Positions 1 through 8,941 of a DNA stretch of 64,000 nucleotides are shown piece after piece. The notes beneath the pieces are model-generated. The model saw only the letters and a list, made by a program, of their open reading frames with translations, was not told the DNA's origin and searched no databases. Position 1 is the stretch's first letter. Each line of letters begins with the position of its first letter. Source of the stretch: Pseudomonadales bacterium (GTDB taxonomy: Bacteria > Pseudomonadota > Gammaproteobacteria > Pseudomonadales > DC-out160); contig JAHRWA010000077.1 in NCBI GenBank assembly GCA_019090455.1, positions 55,888-119,887 of the forward strand, in the 5' to 3' direction. Both the position numbers and the translations under genes were made by a program.

Positions 1-686
1 CAGTCCATTGAACCGCTTACACAAAATGCACACTGATATGGACATCCACGCATAGACTGCAATATAGGTACGGCGCCCTGCTCCAGAAACGGGTCAAGTA
101 ATCCAGTCAAATAAGGGGATGAAATATTTTTAATGTCTGGCTTTTCATATGTACCCCATATAAGCCTAGGAGGCACATCAAAAGGTATACGTTTATTGCT
201 TCTTTTGGGATCATTCGAATCAGAAAATAAATAGGCAACACCATCAATAGGCTCTGAAATTTGATTTCCACTTTCAATCACTTTCACCAGCTCAACAATG
301 CCTTTTTCACCTTCGGATGGAACAACAAAATCCACTTGAGAATATCTCTCAAAAAAGTATATTATTTCTTCTTCTGTATTATCAACACAAGGTCCACCAA
401 CAACGATAGGGATACTCGGATCGTATTTCTTAGCCAATGTCATAGCCCGGTCCGTTAAATCCATATTCCATGAGTTCATGGAAAAACCGAGCAAGTTTGG
501 TGTTGTCTGTTTAAGTTCTTCGAGAAAAACATCCACTGATCTAAACAGTTGCACATCGATATTAGCCCACTGATCAACTAGCGCAGCACCCAAATACCCA
601 ATACCTAATGGCACCGTTCGAGGAGTACAGTCCACATTTTGCATGTCTGGATTGTCGTGAAATAAATCAACTAAGAATACCTTCAT
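1..686 (-). CDS. Cobalamin-binding radical SAM protein (partial, N-terminal part)
   Basis: The minus-strand frame opens with ATG at 686-684 and runs off the left edge, so only about 228 N-terminal residues are visible. The first ~150 residues look like a B12-binding Rossmann domain (start MKVFLVDLF, a PLGIGYLGAAL segment and a VVGGP strand-loop). Near the cut end comes SMRGCPYQCAFC, a CxxxCxxC cluster that binds the radical SAM [4Fe-4S] centre. Proteins with this order (B12-binding, radical SAM) perform methylations or other radical chemistry on sugars, lipids or peptides. The substrate cannot be told from this fragment. It lies downstream of the glycosyltransferase at 923-2032 on the same strand, so a role in glycan or surface-molecule modification is a reasonable inference. 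A purine-rich GGAAAGG precedes the ATG. Confidence 0.8.
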   Translation of the reverse strand, partial: MKVFLVDLFHDNPDMQNVDCTPRTVPLGIGYLGAALVDQWANIDVQLFRSVDVFLEELKQTTPNLLGFSMNSWNMDLTDRAMTLAKKYDPSIPIVVGGPCVDNTEEEIIYFFERYSQVDFVVPSEGEKGIVELVKVIESGNQISEPIDGVAYLFSDSNDPKRSNKRIPFDVPPRLIWGTYEKPDIKNISSPYLTGLLDPFLEQGAVPILQSMRGCPYQCAFCVSGSMD

Positions 687-922
687 AAACCTTTCCGCCT
701 ATAACTAAAATGCTATCTATTACACGACTTTATTTACAGCGTCAGTAAACTATCACTTGTCATTAAGATTAGTAATCAAAGCAAATATCAGGCCACTCGA
801 ACAAGCGTGATATACCTTTCACCATTTAATGCTTCTGCCTTTAAAGCCAGCAGTGGCTATTATTACCTTTGCTATCTTTGAGCCTATAAACCTCTACGTA
901 TTCCGGCGAAGTTGATATTTAT

Positions 923-2032
923 TCAGTTTATCGACGCAGCCGTGCAACGCTTTTGTATGAACTGAGCCGCTTTGCTCGCTGCATTGTTCCAGTTCCAGTT
1001 TGCCTTGATGAGGCTAGCCGCGCTAATGCCCAGTTCTTTGGTTTTCTGTTGATCTTTATAACAATCGAACATTATTTCCTTCAATTGATCGAAGTTGGGT
1101 TCTGCCCATTGGCCCCATTGTTGATTGCGGGATTGAAATAAAGGTGACTTGATGTCGACCAAAGTATAGTCCAATAGTAAATTGCTAGACGGTGAAATAT
1201 AGTCCGTAGGTGCACTATAGTTTGTTACTACTGTGGCGAGCCCGCAGGCCATGGCTTCGATAATGGGTAGCCCCCAACCTTCGGCAGCCGTTGGAAATAC
1301 TGCACACTGACAGCTACGAAGAATAGAGGCGATGGTTTGGTGATCCTTAACGGGGTTGATGGAAAGTATGCGCTCTTTGGTTTTGGGTGCAATTTGGTTT
1401 AGGTGTTTTTCAATGTTGAATTTTGGTCTGAAAGGGTTGTGGCATAGTAAGACTAAATAAACGTCTTTAGTATCAAAGAAAAGGTTTTCAAATGCGGAGA
1501 CCACTAAATCAGTGCCTTTTCTCTCTTCCCATTTTCCAATATGAACGAATTTAAAGCCTTCGTATTGTGTTAATGCGGGCAGTAGGGGTGTTTCGATATT
1601 AAATTGATGTGTATCGACGCCTTCAGGGATAACACCAAGTTTATTTTTCGGTACCCCATTCTCTCGTAGAATTTTTTCTCCCCAGTGGCTAGGCGTCCAG
1701 ATAAAATCGACTTTCTTAAGGTTTTCTAACCAATTTCCTGGGTATAGCGTTGACTCCCAAATGGAAAAAGCAATGTGTATTCCTGGTAGTCCGAGGTACT
1801 CATTGATTCGATCAGGCTGGTTTATATGAACAATAATATGCGTTGTCTGTGGGTTTTCTTTTGAGGATGATACCCAAAGATCAATGCCCTTTTTTATGGT
1901 TCGTTGCGTATCTTGTAGATCGATTTCGAGGACGGGGAAATGATGGCGTAATGCTTGGAAAAAATATTGTGTATGAATGTTGTAGCCCGTTATACCGTTG
2001 AAATAGCCTAATCCGAGAATGGTTACATTCAT
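923..2032 (-). CDS. Family GT4 glycosyltransferase
   Basis: A 369-residue protein with the GT-B two-lobe layout. The N-terminal lobe starts MNVTILGLGYFNGITGY; residues ~110-145 carry TPSHWGEKIL and the conserved GVIPEGVD loop; the second lobe starts with HIGKWEERKGTD and contains EGWGLPIIEAMACGLATVV near residues 245-265, the GT4 E-x7-E nucleotide-sugar binding signature. Family knowledge: retaining transfer of a sugar from a nucleotide donor in the cytoplasm. The acceptor is unknown. It is divergent from the TPR-glycosyltransferase at 2368 and upstream of the radical SAM gene on the same strand. A GGTAGGAAAA element precedes the ATG. It could act on flagellin or on a lipid-linked glycan; the sequence does not decide. 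Confidence 0.85.
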   Translation of the reverse strand: MNVTILGLGYFNGITGYNIHTQYFFQALRHHFPVLEIDLQDTQRTIKKGIDLWVSSSKENPQTTHIIVHINQPDRINEYLGLPGIHIAFSIWESTLYPGNWLENLKKVDFIWTPSHWGEKILRENGVPKNKLGVIPEGVDTHQFNIETPLLPALTQYEGFKFVHIGKWEERKGTDLVVSAFENLFFDTKDVYLVLLCHNPFRPKFNIEKHLNQIAPKTKERILSINPVKDHQTIASILRSCQCAVFPTAAEGWGLPIIEAMACGLATVVTNYSAPTDYISPSSNLLLDYTLVDIKSPLFQSRNQQWGQWAEPNFDQLKEIMFDCYKDQQKTKELGISAASLIKANWNWNNAASKAAQFIQKRCTAASIN

Positions 2033-2367
2033 TTTTCCTACCTTTTACTGGAGTGTGTGAGTCTCAATCAGCGGTGTTTTCTGTGCTGTGGTATCGATAG
2101 TGGTGAGTCGTCTTCAATTAGGGTAGATCCACTTCACTATTTAAAGGTGAAGATTAGAGGTGATGATTAAAGGTTGATGATTAAAGTGAATGTTAAAAGC
2201 GGTTTGATAAGAAAAATATTATTTTATAGTAGCAGATCAAACTAATAGTGTTTTTTTTTGGATACTAGCTAAAATTTCAGGGATCTTGTTTTGTAGGATC
2301 TGATTTTTTTCGGCGTGCTTTTTTAAGTGAGGCATGGGTATCGGTTCGGTAAAAAAGGGCTTTTTGG
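2033..2367. other. Divergent intergenic region
   Basis: This 335-nt gap separates the minus-strand GT4 gene from the plus-strand TPR gene, so it must hold promoters for both. It is AT-rich and contains degenerate short repeats around 2148-2190 (copies of GATGATTAAAG and GGTGA). I see no convincing -35/-10 pair, sigma-54 or sigma-28 element. The antisense open frame at 2237-2491 overlaps the TPR gene and has no protein-like composition, so I treat it as non-coding. Confidence 0.5.
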
Positions 2368-3960
2368 ATGAGTGATAATGGCGAGATTCAACGACTCCTA
2401 GAGGCGTCTCGTGTAGAAGAAAAAAAGGGGAATCTTCACGGCTCAATTCGACATTTACAGGTGTTAAGTGATCTGTTACCGAATAATGCATCCATTTTCA
2501 ATAAGCTTGGAATAATGAATTATGGCGTCGGTGAACTCAATCTGGCAGAAAAAAATACGTGTAAAGCACTCGCCTTGAGCCCCAATGTATCTTCCTACCA
2601 CAATACGCTGGCATTGATATTCAAAAAAAAGGGCGACTTAGCGTCCTCTCTGGAATCCTTACAACAGGCATTACGAATTGACGACAAGAATGCCCAAGCC
2701 TGGAATAATTTAGGGTTAGTGTATAAGGATCAACAAAATCTAGAAGAAGCAGAGCGCTGTTTTAAGCGAGCAATTGAAATTGTACCTCAGTTTTTCCAGG
2801 CACTTACTCACCTGGGAGGCGTGTATAAACTGATGTCTAAGCCTTCTATGGCGACACAGTTTCATTTGAAAGCGATAGAAGCAAACCCCAACGATACGGA
2901 TGCTCGCTTTAATCTGGGTAACTCGCTCAAGGAGGAGGGCCGTTATGAGGATGCGTACCACACTTTTGGCGAGGTATTAGATCGGGATAAGCAGCATGTA
3001 GGGGCGCTCTTAGGGCAGGCATTAATTGAGTTGGTGGGTGGTAATTATAACGCTGGTTTTGATAAGTTGGAGCTTCGATTTCAGCACCCTTTGGAATTAC
3101 AGCCGGTATTGCCCAATGACATCGCTTATTGGCAGGGAGAGAACTTAGATAACAAAACGCTGCTGATTACTTGGGAGCAAGGCTTAGGGGATCAGATTCA
3201 ATTTGTACGCTATGTGGGGCTAATTGTTGCGGGAAGGTATGGAAATAATGTCCGTGTTTTAGTGCAAACTCCTTCTGCGTTATTGCGTTTGTTTGAAACG
3301 AATGGTGAGTTTTCAACAGTACCCCAGAGCGATATACCGAAGACCTCTGATTTTTATTGTCCTATTATGAGTTTGTCCCGAGTATTGGGTACGGCGTCAG
3401 ATACGATTCCGCACCCTATACCCTATTTCAGTGTGCCGGAAGCGCTTGTCGCTTCATGGGGTCATCGGCTAGACGATAGGGCTATGCCTAAGACAAAAAA
3501 AGTGGGGTTAGTTTGGCAGGGAGATCCGAAAAACCAAACGGATCATAAGCGGTCGATTTCTTTTGATTTGCTTAAGCCTCTATTGTGTATTCAAGGAGTT
3601 TCATTTTTCTCTTTACAGTTTGATGGTGACTTTATTGAAAGCTGGGGCCTTGTGGCGGGTAGCGAGAATACTTATCTAGCGCCAGAAATCGAAGACTTCA
3701 TGGATACAGCCGCGATACTTCAGAATATGGATCTCCTTATTTCTGTGGATACTTCTATTGTCCATCTAGCGGGTGCGTTAAATCGACCTGTTTGGACTTT
3801 AATATCCTATGTGCCGGATTGGCGATGGATGAAAAGTGGAAGTCACACAGCCTGGTATCCATCGATGAGACTCTATCGACAGATAGTACTCAATGATTGG
3901 GAGAGTGTTGTGAGTGAGGTCGAGCAAGATCTTTTAGCGTTGGTGGCCTCCGAGAATTGA
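2368..3960 (+). CDS. TPR protein fused to GT9-like glycosyltransferase domain
   Basis: A 530-residue protein. Residues ~1-230 are about six tetratricopeptide repeats with the W-N-N-LG-Y and A-x3-F-x-A-x3-P pattern (for example AWNNLGLVYKDQQN). Residues ~245-525 resemble the GT9/ADP-heptose-transferase-like domain often seen after TPRs: TWEQGLGDQIQFVRY, VGLVWQGDP, then a C-terminal DLLISVDTSIVHLAGALNRP donor-site motif. Such TPR-GT proteins are common in flagellin-glycosylation loci, where the TPRs may hold the protein acceptor and the C-terminal lobe transfers sugar. A direct role in moving legionaminic acid to flagellin is inference: other members glycosylate other targets. The ATG follows GGGCTTTTTGG, a weak ribosome site. 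Confidence 0.75.
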   Translation: MSDNGEIQRLLEASRVEEKKGNLHGSIRHLQVLSDLLPNNASIFNKLGIMNYGVGELNLAEKNTCKALALSPNVSSYHNTLALIFKKKGDLASSLESLQQALRIDDKNAQAWNNLGLVYKDQQNLEEAERCFKRAIEIVPQFFQALTHLGGVYKLMSKPSMATQFHLKAIEANPNDTDARFNLGNSLKEEGRYEDAYHTFGEVLDRDKQHVGALLGQALIELVGGNYNAGFDKLELRFQHPLELQPVLPNDIAYWQGENLDNKTLLITWEQGLGDQIQFVRYVGLIVAGRYGNNVRVLVQTPSALLRLFETNGEFSTVPQSDIPKTSDFYCPIMSLSRVLGTASDTIPHPIPYFSVPEALVASWGHRLDDRAMPKTKKVGLVWQGDPKNQTDHKRSISFDLLKPLLCIQGVSFFSLQFDGDFIESWGLVAGSENTYLAPEIEDFMDTAAILQNMDLLISVDTSIVHLAGALNRPVWTLISYVPDWRWMKSGSHTAWYPSMRLYRQIVLNDWESVVSEVEQDLLALVASEN

Positions 3961-4132
3961 CGTAGAAGGGATAGTGAACTACTTAACAGTGAGTTGTTTA
4001 ATTAAGTTATTTAATTTTGAAGACGGATAAATCTAATGCAAGTTAATGGGAACGTTATTTAGTGCACAGGTGAGATCGAATTGGATGAATGCATGAGTAA
4101 TACAACTTTGGTTAAACCATTCAGAGGTCATT

Positions 4133-4798
4133 ATGTCTTGGGATGCAGTATGGGAAAAAATATTTAGTTCACGATCCTGGGGTAAGTACCCAGGCGAAGA
4201 TTTGATTCGATTTGTTGCCAAACATTTTTACAAAGCAGCGGATAGAAGCCAGATTAAAATCTTAGAAATAGGGTCTGGCCCAGGGGCCAATCTCTGGTTT
4301 ATGGCGCGAGAGGGTTTCACGGTATATGGGGTGGAAGGTTCCAGTACGGCAGTTCAACAATCATTGGCTTACTTGGATTCGAATGTTCCGAATTGGCAAG
4401 GTGAGGTGGTGCAAGGGGACATTGTTAAACTTGATTATGATGATTGTTTATTTGACGCAGTGATCGACATAGAGGCTGTTTATTGTAATTCTTTTGACGC
4501 ATCTAAGATCATTTACCAAGAGGCTCTTAGAGTATTAAAACCGGGAGGGTACTTCTATAGTCGTACTTTCGCAAAGGGAACTTCCGGCGATGAAACCGGT
4601 GAAACTGTGAGTTATAACGCCTATAGGCCGTTAGAAGGTACTTTAGTGGATGTAGGGCTGGTCCGCTTTACTTCGAGAGAAGACATTGAGCCGCTTTTTG
4701 CGGGTTTTGAAATAGTGGAAGTCGATCAAATGGTGAGAACCTCTAATCCTGGAAAGTTGGTTAAGGAATGGATGATAACAGCGAAAAAACCAGAGTGA
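4133..4798 (+). CDS. Class I SAM-dependent methyltransferase
   Basis: A 221-residue protein. Residues 44-51 are LEIGSGPG, the SAM-binding motif I, followed by an acidic end of strand 2 (YGVEGS) and a motif II/post-II region FDAVIDIEAVYCN; ALRVLKPGGYFY is the typical LKPGG motif III. The length and layout fit Methyltransf_11/25-type small-molecule methyltransferases. It precedes legF by 39 nt and probably belongs to the nonulosonic acid operon, so O- or N-methylation of the sugar (methylated legionaminic acids are known) is possible but not shown. The ATG follows a GAGGT element. Confidence 0.8.
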   Translation: MSWDAVWEKIFSSRSWGKYPGEDLIRFVAKHFYKAADRSQIKILEIGSGPGANLWFMAREGFTVYGVEGSSTAVQQSLAYLDSNVPNWQGEVVQGDIVKLDYDDCLFDAVIDIEAVYCNSFDASKIIYQEALRVLKPGGYFYSRTFAKGTSGDETGETVSYNAYRPLEGTLVDVGLVRFTSREDIEPLFAGFEIVEVDQMVRTSNPGKLVKEWMITAKKPE

Positions 4799-4837
4799 TG
4801 GCTTACGAATATTAGATGGAAAGGGTATAGAAGATAG

Positions 4838-5572
4838 GTGGTATCCAAAGTGGGAAAAGTGATTGCATTTGTTTTTGCAAGAGGGGGCTCTAAAGGTCTG
4901 CCCGGAAAAAATATTAAACTATTAAAGGGTATTCCATTACTTGCCTACTCCATTCGAATAGCGAAGAACCTGAATTTAATTGACTCGGTTTACGTCTCGA
5001 CCGATTGCAGTGATATTGAAAAAGTGGCTGTTGAAAATGGAGCGAAGGTGATCAAGAGGCCGCGAGAATTGGCGAGTGATACCGCCAGCGAGTGGGATGC
5101 GTGGCAGCATGCGGTAACGTACCTGATGGGGCAAGGTTGTATGACCCAGGACGACTTGTTTTTGAGCTTGCCGGCGACCGCTCCACTGAGAAAAGAAGAG
5201 GATGTGCGAGCCTGTATCGATGAGTTTAGACGAGCAGAGGTGGATATTGTCATCACCATTCGTGATGCCGAACGTAGTCCGTATTTTAATATGATGAAAT
5301 ATAACGATGATGGAAATTTGGATTTAGTGATAACCCCCGACAAGGTGTTATCTCGAAGGCAAGAAACGCCGAAGGTGTTTGATGTCACGACAGTTGCATA
5401 TGTTACGACGCCTAGTTATATCTTTAATTGTCATAGTGTATTGGAAGGCATCGTTGGTGGTGTCAAGGTACCGAATGAGCGATCGATTGATATTGATACC
5501 CTATACGATTTTAAAATTGCAGAGGCACTGGTCGAGGACGTTGATCCCCTCGGTTGTCTATCAGGGGGTTAG
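4838..5572 (+). CDS. legF: CMP-legionaminic acid synthetase (cytidylyltransferase, NeuA/PtmB family)
   Basis: A 244-residue cytidylyltransferase. The N-terminus carries ARGGSKGLPGKN (residues 14-25), the CTP-binding P-loop-like signature of CMP-sugar synthetases; the later LPATAPLR segment, and RSIDIDTLYDF near the end, are also typical. The enzyme activates a nonulosonic acid with CTP to give the CMP-sugar and pyrophosphate. The neighbours (ptmA, legB, legC, legG, legI, ptmF, ptmE) point to legionaminic rather than N-acetylneuraminic acid as substrate; that is inference from context. The start is a GTG at 4838; a second in-frame GTG at 4850 is possible and the ribosome site is weak for both. 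Confidence 0.87.
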   Translation: MVSKVGKVIAFVFARGGSKGLPGKNIKLLKGIPLLAYSIRIAKNLNLIDSVYVSTDCSDIEKVAVENGAKVIKRPRELASDTASEWDAWQHAVTYLMGQGCMTQDDLFLSLPATAPLRKEEDVRACIDEFRRAEVDIVITIRDAERSPYFNMMKYNDDGNLDLVITPDKVLSRRQETPKVFDVTTVAYVTTPSYIFNCHSVLEGIVGGVKVPNERSIDIDTLYDFKIAEALVEDVDPLGCLSGG

Positions 5573-5605
5573 TTTAATCGTCATCACATTTAAGTAGAGA
5601 ATCGT

Positions 5606-6409
5606 ATGAAATCCATTTCAGCATTGATGAACTTGAGTGGGAAAATTGGGCTTATTACCGGTGGTGCAGGTCATATTGCGCTGGCGATGTCTGAGGCTTT
5701 GGCGGAGCAAGGAGCGAATTTAATACTGATAGATTTGGATCATGCTGGGCTTATTCAACGTCAGTCCGATTTGGAGTCTCGCTACCCGATTACGGTTTCA
5801 ATCTATGAATGTGATTTTGATGACCGCGATAGCACAAAGTATTGCTATGACACGATTCTTAAAAAGCACACGGTTTTGGATTTTATCATTAATAATGCAG
5901 CGTTTGTGGGTACCCGCAATTTAGAGGGTTGGTGTACCGCTTTTGAAGACCAGTCTATTGATACTTGGCGCTCCTGCTTGGAGGTGAATCTGACGGCTCC
6001 TTTTTTTATCGTGCAGTCTCTACTGCCGTTGTTACAACAATCGAGTCAATCTAGCATCATTAACATTAGTTCCATTTATGGAATTTTGGGGCCAGATTAT
6101 AGTCTTTACAGTGGTACAGATATGGGTAATCCCGGTGCTTATGCCGCGAGTAAAGGAGGTTTATGCCAAGTTACTCGATGGATGTCTACAACACTGGCTC
6201 CGAAAATTAGAGTCAATAGCCTTGTGCTGGGCGGTATTGCAAGAGGCCAGGATCAGACTTTTGTGAATCGCTACGAAGCGAAAACACCATTACAACGAAT
6301 GGGTACAGAAGAAGATATTAAAGGGGCTATCGTTTATCTCGTTTCCAGTTTGTCGGCCTATGTGACAGGGCAGCAGCTTGCCATTGATGGAGGTTGGAGT
6401 GCTTGGTAG
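5606..6409 (+). CDS. ptmA: Short-chain dehydrogenase/reductase, PtmA-like
   Basis: A 267-residue classical SDR. TGGAGHIA at residues 18-25 is the NAD(P)-binding TGxxxGxG variant; NNAA follows near residue 95; the catalytic pair is Y179 and K183 in YAASK, with an upstream ISSIYG serine. The C-terminus ends in YVTGQQLAIDGGWSAW, usual for the family. In Campylobacter jejuni PtmA sits beside legF/ptmB and, with PtmF, has been proposed to help make the amino-sugar phosphate that feeds the GDP-linked legionaminic pathway. The same partner (PtmF-like, 13289-14311) is present here. The exact reaction is family knowledge plus context, not visible in the sequence. Confidence 0.78.
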   Translation: MKSISALMNLSGKIGLITGGAGHIALAMSEALAEQGANLILIDLDHAGLIQRQSDLESRYPITVSIYECDFDDRDSTKYCYDTILKKHTVLDFIINNAAFVGTRNLEGWCTAFEDQSIDTWRSCLEVNLTAPFFIVQSLLPLLQQSSQSSIINISSIYGILGPDYSLYSGTDMGNPGAYAASKGGLCQVTRWMSTTLAPKIRVNSLVLGGIARGQDQTFVNRYEAKTPLQRMGTEEDIKGAIVYLVSSLSAYVTGQQLAIDGGWSAW

Positions 6410-6511
6410 CGGTAACCCGAGGATAGCGAAAATGAGAAGTCGACGTTGATCAAAGAAATGGTAAGAAGCGCAAAAAGAAAGTTGATTGAACTGAAGTTTG
6501 GAGACTAACAG

Positions 6512-7522
6512 GTGGATTTGAGTAATAAACGCGTATTAGTGACTGGTGCTGATGGATTTATTGGATCGCATTTGGTTGAAAGGCTAATGGGGGTCTGCGG
6601 CTCGGTCAAAGCCTTTGTGCAATATAATTCTTTTAATACTTGGGGTTGGTTGGATCAATGTAGTGAGTCGTTAAAGAAGGAAATTAAGGTCTTTGCCGGC
6701 GATATTCGTGATCCCTATGGTGTGAATAAATCCATGGAAGATGTGGATGTGGTTTTTCATTTAGCGGCACTGATCGCTATTCCCTACTCTTATCATTCGC
6801 CTGATACTTATGTGGATACCAACGTGAAGGGTACGCTGAATGTAGTGCAAGCCGCTCGTGAACGGCAGATTGATAAGGTATTACATACCTCCACGAGTGA
6901 GGTGTATGGCACGGCGAAATTTGTGCCCATTACCGAAGCGCATCCGTTGCAAGGACAGTCTCCTTATTCCGCATCGAAAATCGGCGCGGATCAAATGGCC
7001 TTGTCATTTTATCGCTCGTTTGAAACTCCGATTGCAGTGGTTCGCCCATTTAATACCTACGGTCCTAGACAGTCCGCGAGAGCGATTATCCCTACCATTA
7101 TTACGCAACTACTCGCGGGCCGAAAGGAAATTAAGTTAGGGTTGTTGACGCCAACTCGAGACTTGAATTATGTGGAAGATACAGTAAATGGATTTATTGC
7201 CATGGCAGAAAGCGACGCGGTATTAGGGGAGGTCGTCAATATTGGTTCAAATTTCGAGATTAGTATGGGTGAAGTTGTGGATTTATTGAAAAAAATTACC
7301 GGTAGTGAAGCAAGAATAATAACAGATGATGAACGAGTGCGTCCGGTAAAAAGTGAAGTGGAGCGGCTTTGGGCAGATAACAGTAAAGCGTTGAATATGC
7401 TGGATTGGAGTCCTTTATACGCAAGTCGAAAAGGCTTGACCTGTGGGCTACAAAAAACAGTGGATTGGTTTAGCAAAGAAGAGAATTGCAGTGTTTACAA
7501 AAGTGATATCTACAATATATAA
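6512..7522 (+). CDS. legB: NAD-dependent nucleotide-sugar 4,6-dehydratase LegB
   Basis: A 336-residue extended SDR. TGADGFIGSHL (residues 11-21) binds NAD; STSEVYGTA holds the catalytic serine/threonine stretch; Y152 and K156 form the YSASK pair. LTPTRDLNYVEDTVNGF is a segment typical of LegB-type dehydratases. In the Campylobacter route LegB converts GDP-GlcNAc to the 4-keto-6-deoxy sugar, the first committed step. It starts with GTG; GGAG lies eight bases upstream. It lies between ptmA and legC, all on the same strand with short gaps. Confidence 0.88.
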   Translation: MDLSNKRVLVTGADGFIGSHLVERLMGVCGSVKAFVQYNSFNTWGWLDQCSESLKKEIKVFAGDIRDPYGVNKSMEDVDVVFHLAALIAIPYSYHSPDTYVDTNVKGTLNVVQAARERQIDKVLHTSTSEVYGTAKFVPITEAHPLQGQSPYSASKIGADQMALSFYRSFETPIAVVRPFNTYGPRQSARAIIPTIITQLLAGRKEIKLGLLTPTRDLNYVEDTVNGFIAMAESDAVLGEVVNIGSNFEISMGEVVDLLKKITGSEARIITDDERVRPVKSEVERLWADNSKALNMLDWSPLYASRKGLTCGLQKTVDWFSKEENCSVYKSDIYNI

Positions 7523-7565
7523 AATGAGGTTTACCCTCTTGATAAAATGGGATTAGCTAAAATAC

Positions 7566-8780
7566 ATGAGTGGTATTAATCGGCAAGGGTTGGGTCAGTC
7601 TATTGTCGCAGGCTTACACCAGGTGTTAGGGCCTAAAATGTTGAAGGGAAAAAAATCAGAGCTCTCTCTTCATGAACCGTTTTTTAAAGGAAATGAACAA
7701 CGGTATGTGGCCGATTGCATTAGTAGCGGTTGGGTGTCTTCTGTGGGACGCTACGTCGATGATTTTGAATCGGCGCTGGGTGAAGTTTGTGGTACAGGCG
7801 ATGCGGTTGCAACGGTTAATGGAACGGCGGCTTTACATATTTGCCTTTTGTTAGCAGGCGTGAAACCAGGAGATGAAGTGTTGATGCCAACACTCACCTT
7901 TGTTGCCACCGCCAATGCGGTGCGATATGCCGGCGCCGAGCCCCATTTTTGTGACAGCCAACGTGGCGGAATCGGTATCGATATTCCTCGCTTGGATGAG
8001 TACTTGCGTGACAGCTGCAAAATCAAAAATGGGGTCTGCATTAATAGTCGAACGCAAAGGGCTATAAGAGCGTTAATCGTGATGCATACCTTTGGTCATA
8101 TTCAACAGTGGGAGTTAGTCTCGGAGCTGGCAAAAAAATATAATTTGATCGTGATTGAGGATGCCGCTGAGTCGTTAGGTTCTTCCTATTATCGTCATCA
8201 TGCTGATAACAAATTTGCAGCGGGTTCGTATGGGCATTTAGCGGCATTCAGTTTCAACGGCAATAAGATTGTCACTGCTGGTGGAGGAGGCGCTATCGTT
8301 ACCACAGATCCTAATTTGGCATCGCATGCAAAGCACCTTACCACTACCGCGAAATCGACTAAGGGCAAGGCGCTTTACCATGATGCTGTGGGTTACAATT
8401 ATCGTATGCCGAATATCAATGCCGCTTTGGCTCTTGCTCAACTAGAGCAGCTTGACAATTTTGTCGGGCTAAAACGAAATTTAGCCAGTCGATATGAAAA
8501 AGCGTTGAGCCGAGTCGAGGGCTGTGAATTTCTTAAAGAACCGGAAGGCTGTGTGAGTAATTATTGGCTGAATTCAATTCGTTTGCCTAACATAACAGAA
8601 ATTGAAAGAGATGAATTGTTGGAGTCTTTGGCGGCTGAAGGGTTTCAATGTCGGCCAGTGTGGACTCCAATGCATCATTTGCCTATGTATCAGAACAGTC
8701 CGAGGATGGCTCTCAGTCTGGCTGAAAAACTGCAAAATGAGCTAATTAATATTCCTAGTAGTGCCTTTCTCGGTAGGTGA
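7566..8780 (+). CDS. legC: PLP-dependent aminotransferase LegC (DegT/DnrJ/EryC1 family)
   Basis: A 404-residue fold-type I aminotransferase. The opening motif LHEPFFKGNEQRYV followed by GWVSSVG is the LegC-type N-terminus, and SFNGNKIVTAGGGGAIVT holds the PLP-binding lysine, K234. EDAAESLGSSY supplies the ring-contacting aspartate. LegC adds an amino group at C4 of the LegB product using glutamate. The ~37 residues before LHEP are longer than in many homologues; an internal ATG at 7638 would shorten the protein, but the upstream start keeps a length usual in LegC relatives. The gene follows legB by 43 nt. Confidence 0.88.
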   Translation: MSGINRQGLGQSIVAGLHQVLGPKMLKGKKSELSLHEPFFKGNEQRYVADCISSGWVSSVGRYVDDFESALGEVCGTGDAVATVNGTAALHICLLLAGVKPGDEVLMPTLTFVATANAVRYAGAEPHFCDSQRGGIGIDIPRLDEYLRDSCKIKNGVCINSRTQRAIRALIVMHTFGHIQQWELVSELAKKYNLIVIEDAAESLGSSYYRHHADNKFAAGSYGHLAAFSFNGNKIVTAGGGGAIVTTDPNLASHAKHLTTTAKSTKGKALYHDAVGYNYRMPNINAALALAQLEQLDNFVGLKRNLASRYEKALSRVEGCEFLKEPEGCVSNYWLNSIRLPNITEIERDELLESLAAEGFQCRPVWTPMHHLPMYQNSPRMALSLAEKLQNELINIPSSAFLGR

Positions 8781-8941
8781 TCGAAATGAACTAAGTGGGC
8801 TGCATAATTGACGGTGGCTTACCTAGGATGTTTGACGAGACAGCTATTTTAACCTACTTAGTAATAGGTTCTTTTACTCCAAATGTACAACACATATGCG
8901 ATTAATATGAACTCATTTTTTTGTGATGTAACAAGTTAATA

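Noticed and set aside
261..458. Small plus-strand frame at the left edge
   Set aside because: It lies antisense to the radical SAM gene, is Phe/Asn-rich and has no family features.
953..1141. Plus-strand frame inside the GT4 gene
   Set aside because: Shadow of the minus-strand glycosyltransferase; no ribosome site and no recognisable motif.
8851..8875. AACCTA/TAGGTT hairpin followed by CTTTT between legC and legG
   Set aside because: A six-pair, AT-rich stem with an eight-base loop is too weak for a terminator, and the genes on both sides belong to one pathway.
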